Shown: positions 5,844 through 5,958 of the stretch, in pieces | Layout of the letters: every line of letters begins with the position of its first letter | How positions within the stretch are numbered: position 1 is the first letter of the stretch | Assembly (NCBI GenBank): GCA_025924755.1 | Contig: JAICHT010000226.1 | Coordinates: forward strand, 1-5,958 | Length of the DNA: 5,958 bases | Source of the DNA: Chitinophagaceae bacterium | GTDB taxonomy: Bacteria; Bacteroidota; Bacteroidia; Chitinophagales; Chitinophagaceae | Reading direction: 5' to 3' | Notes under the pieces: model-generated | Seen by the model: the letters and a program-made list of their open reading frames with translations, nothing else | Told to the model about the DNA's origin: nothing | Database searches by the model: none | Program-made: the position numbers and the translations under genes

Positions 5844-5958
5844 ATGGACGGACAGAAAGTAAATATATTTTTAAAAAGAAACAAAAGGTATCTCCCTATA
5901 ATAATTTTGTTGTTATGTGCTATAGCAGGTACGTGGGGGATTATCAGGCAAAAGAGAT
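5844..5958 (+). CDS. N-terminal fragment of a membrane-anchored protein, unidentified (cut by window edge)
   Basis: The first 38 codons of an open frame that is still open at the right edge. A basic N-terminus (MDGQKVNIFLKRNKRY) is followed by a hydrophobic run LPIIILLLCAIAGTWGII (17-34) and then RQKR. By the positive-inside rule, the charges on both sides do not settle the orientation. This is a signal-anchor or first TM helix, as seen in many Bacteroidota envelope and transport proteins, and it is too short to name a family. The base composition is more AT-rich than glyS, but the fragment is short. An unrelated start further downstream cannot be excluded. It lies 231 bp after glyS, so it is probably separately transcribed. 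Confidence 0.5.
   Translation, partial: MDGQKVNIFLKRNKRYLPIIILLLCAIAGTWGIIRQKR

Noticed and set aside
1..5958. tRNA or rRNA genes, CRISPR array, insertion sequence, attachment site or riboswitch
   Set aside because: No cloverleaf-like segment, regular repeat array, transposase motif or long leader was found by eye on either strand. A covariance-model search would be needed to exclude small RNAs.

Overview
The window looks like chromosomal DNA from a member of the Bacteroidota, most likely a Chitinophagales-type organism. This is inferred from three things. The glycyl-tRNA synthetase is the single-chain alpha2 type with Bacteroidota-like wording. No start has a clear Shine-Dalgarno sequence. 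Several starts are preceded by TAnnTTTG-like -7 elements typical of this phylum. There are no rRNA or tRNA genes, CRISPR arrays or mobile elements, and the core genes look intact.

Left third (1-1511, all minus strand): a small regulatory and membrane cassette. In transcription order it encodes a six-helix membrane protein (1462 to 812), a 99-aa winged-helix regulator (803 to 504) and a membrane-anchored extracytoplasmic protein (452, running off the left edge). Almost the same 17-bp palindrome, CTTTGTRAYGCAAAGTA, occurs at the cassette promoter (1471-1487) and again just before the third gene (472-488). This is a good candidate operator for the regulator encoded between the two sites, and it is the most interesting signal in the window.

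Centre (1518-4109): a class III PLP-dependent aminotransferase (minus) is divergent from a YihY/BrkB-family membrane protein (plus). The 240-bp spacer between them holds a nested inverted repeat and weak promoter-like boxes. The YihY protein carries a tail of about 95 residues: charged, then Pro/Thr/Ser-rich, then ending in a short hydrophobic segment.

Right (4155-5958): glyS, encoding glycyl-tRNA synthetase, has a TATCTTTG box ending only 7 bp before its ATG, which suggests a nearly leaderless mRNA. A 231-bp non-coding stretch with two small inverted repeats follows. The window ends in the first 38 codons of an unidentified membrane-anchored protein.

Apart from the left cassette, the genes look like unrelated housekeeping or envelope functions lying side by side. 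The cassette is the only group with sequence evidence of shared control.
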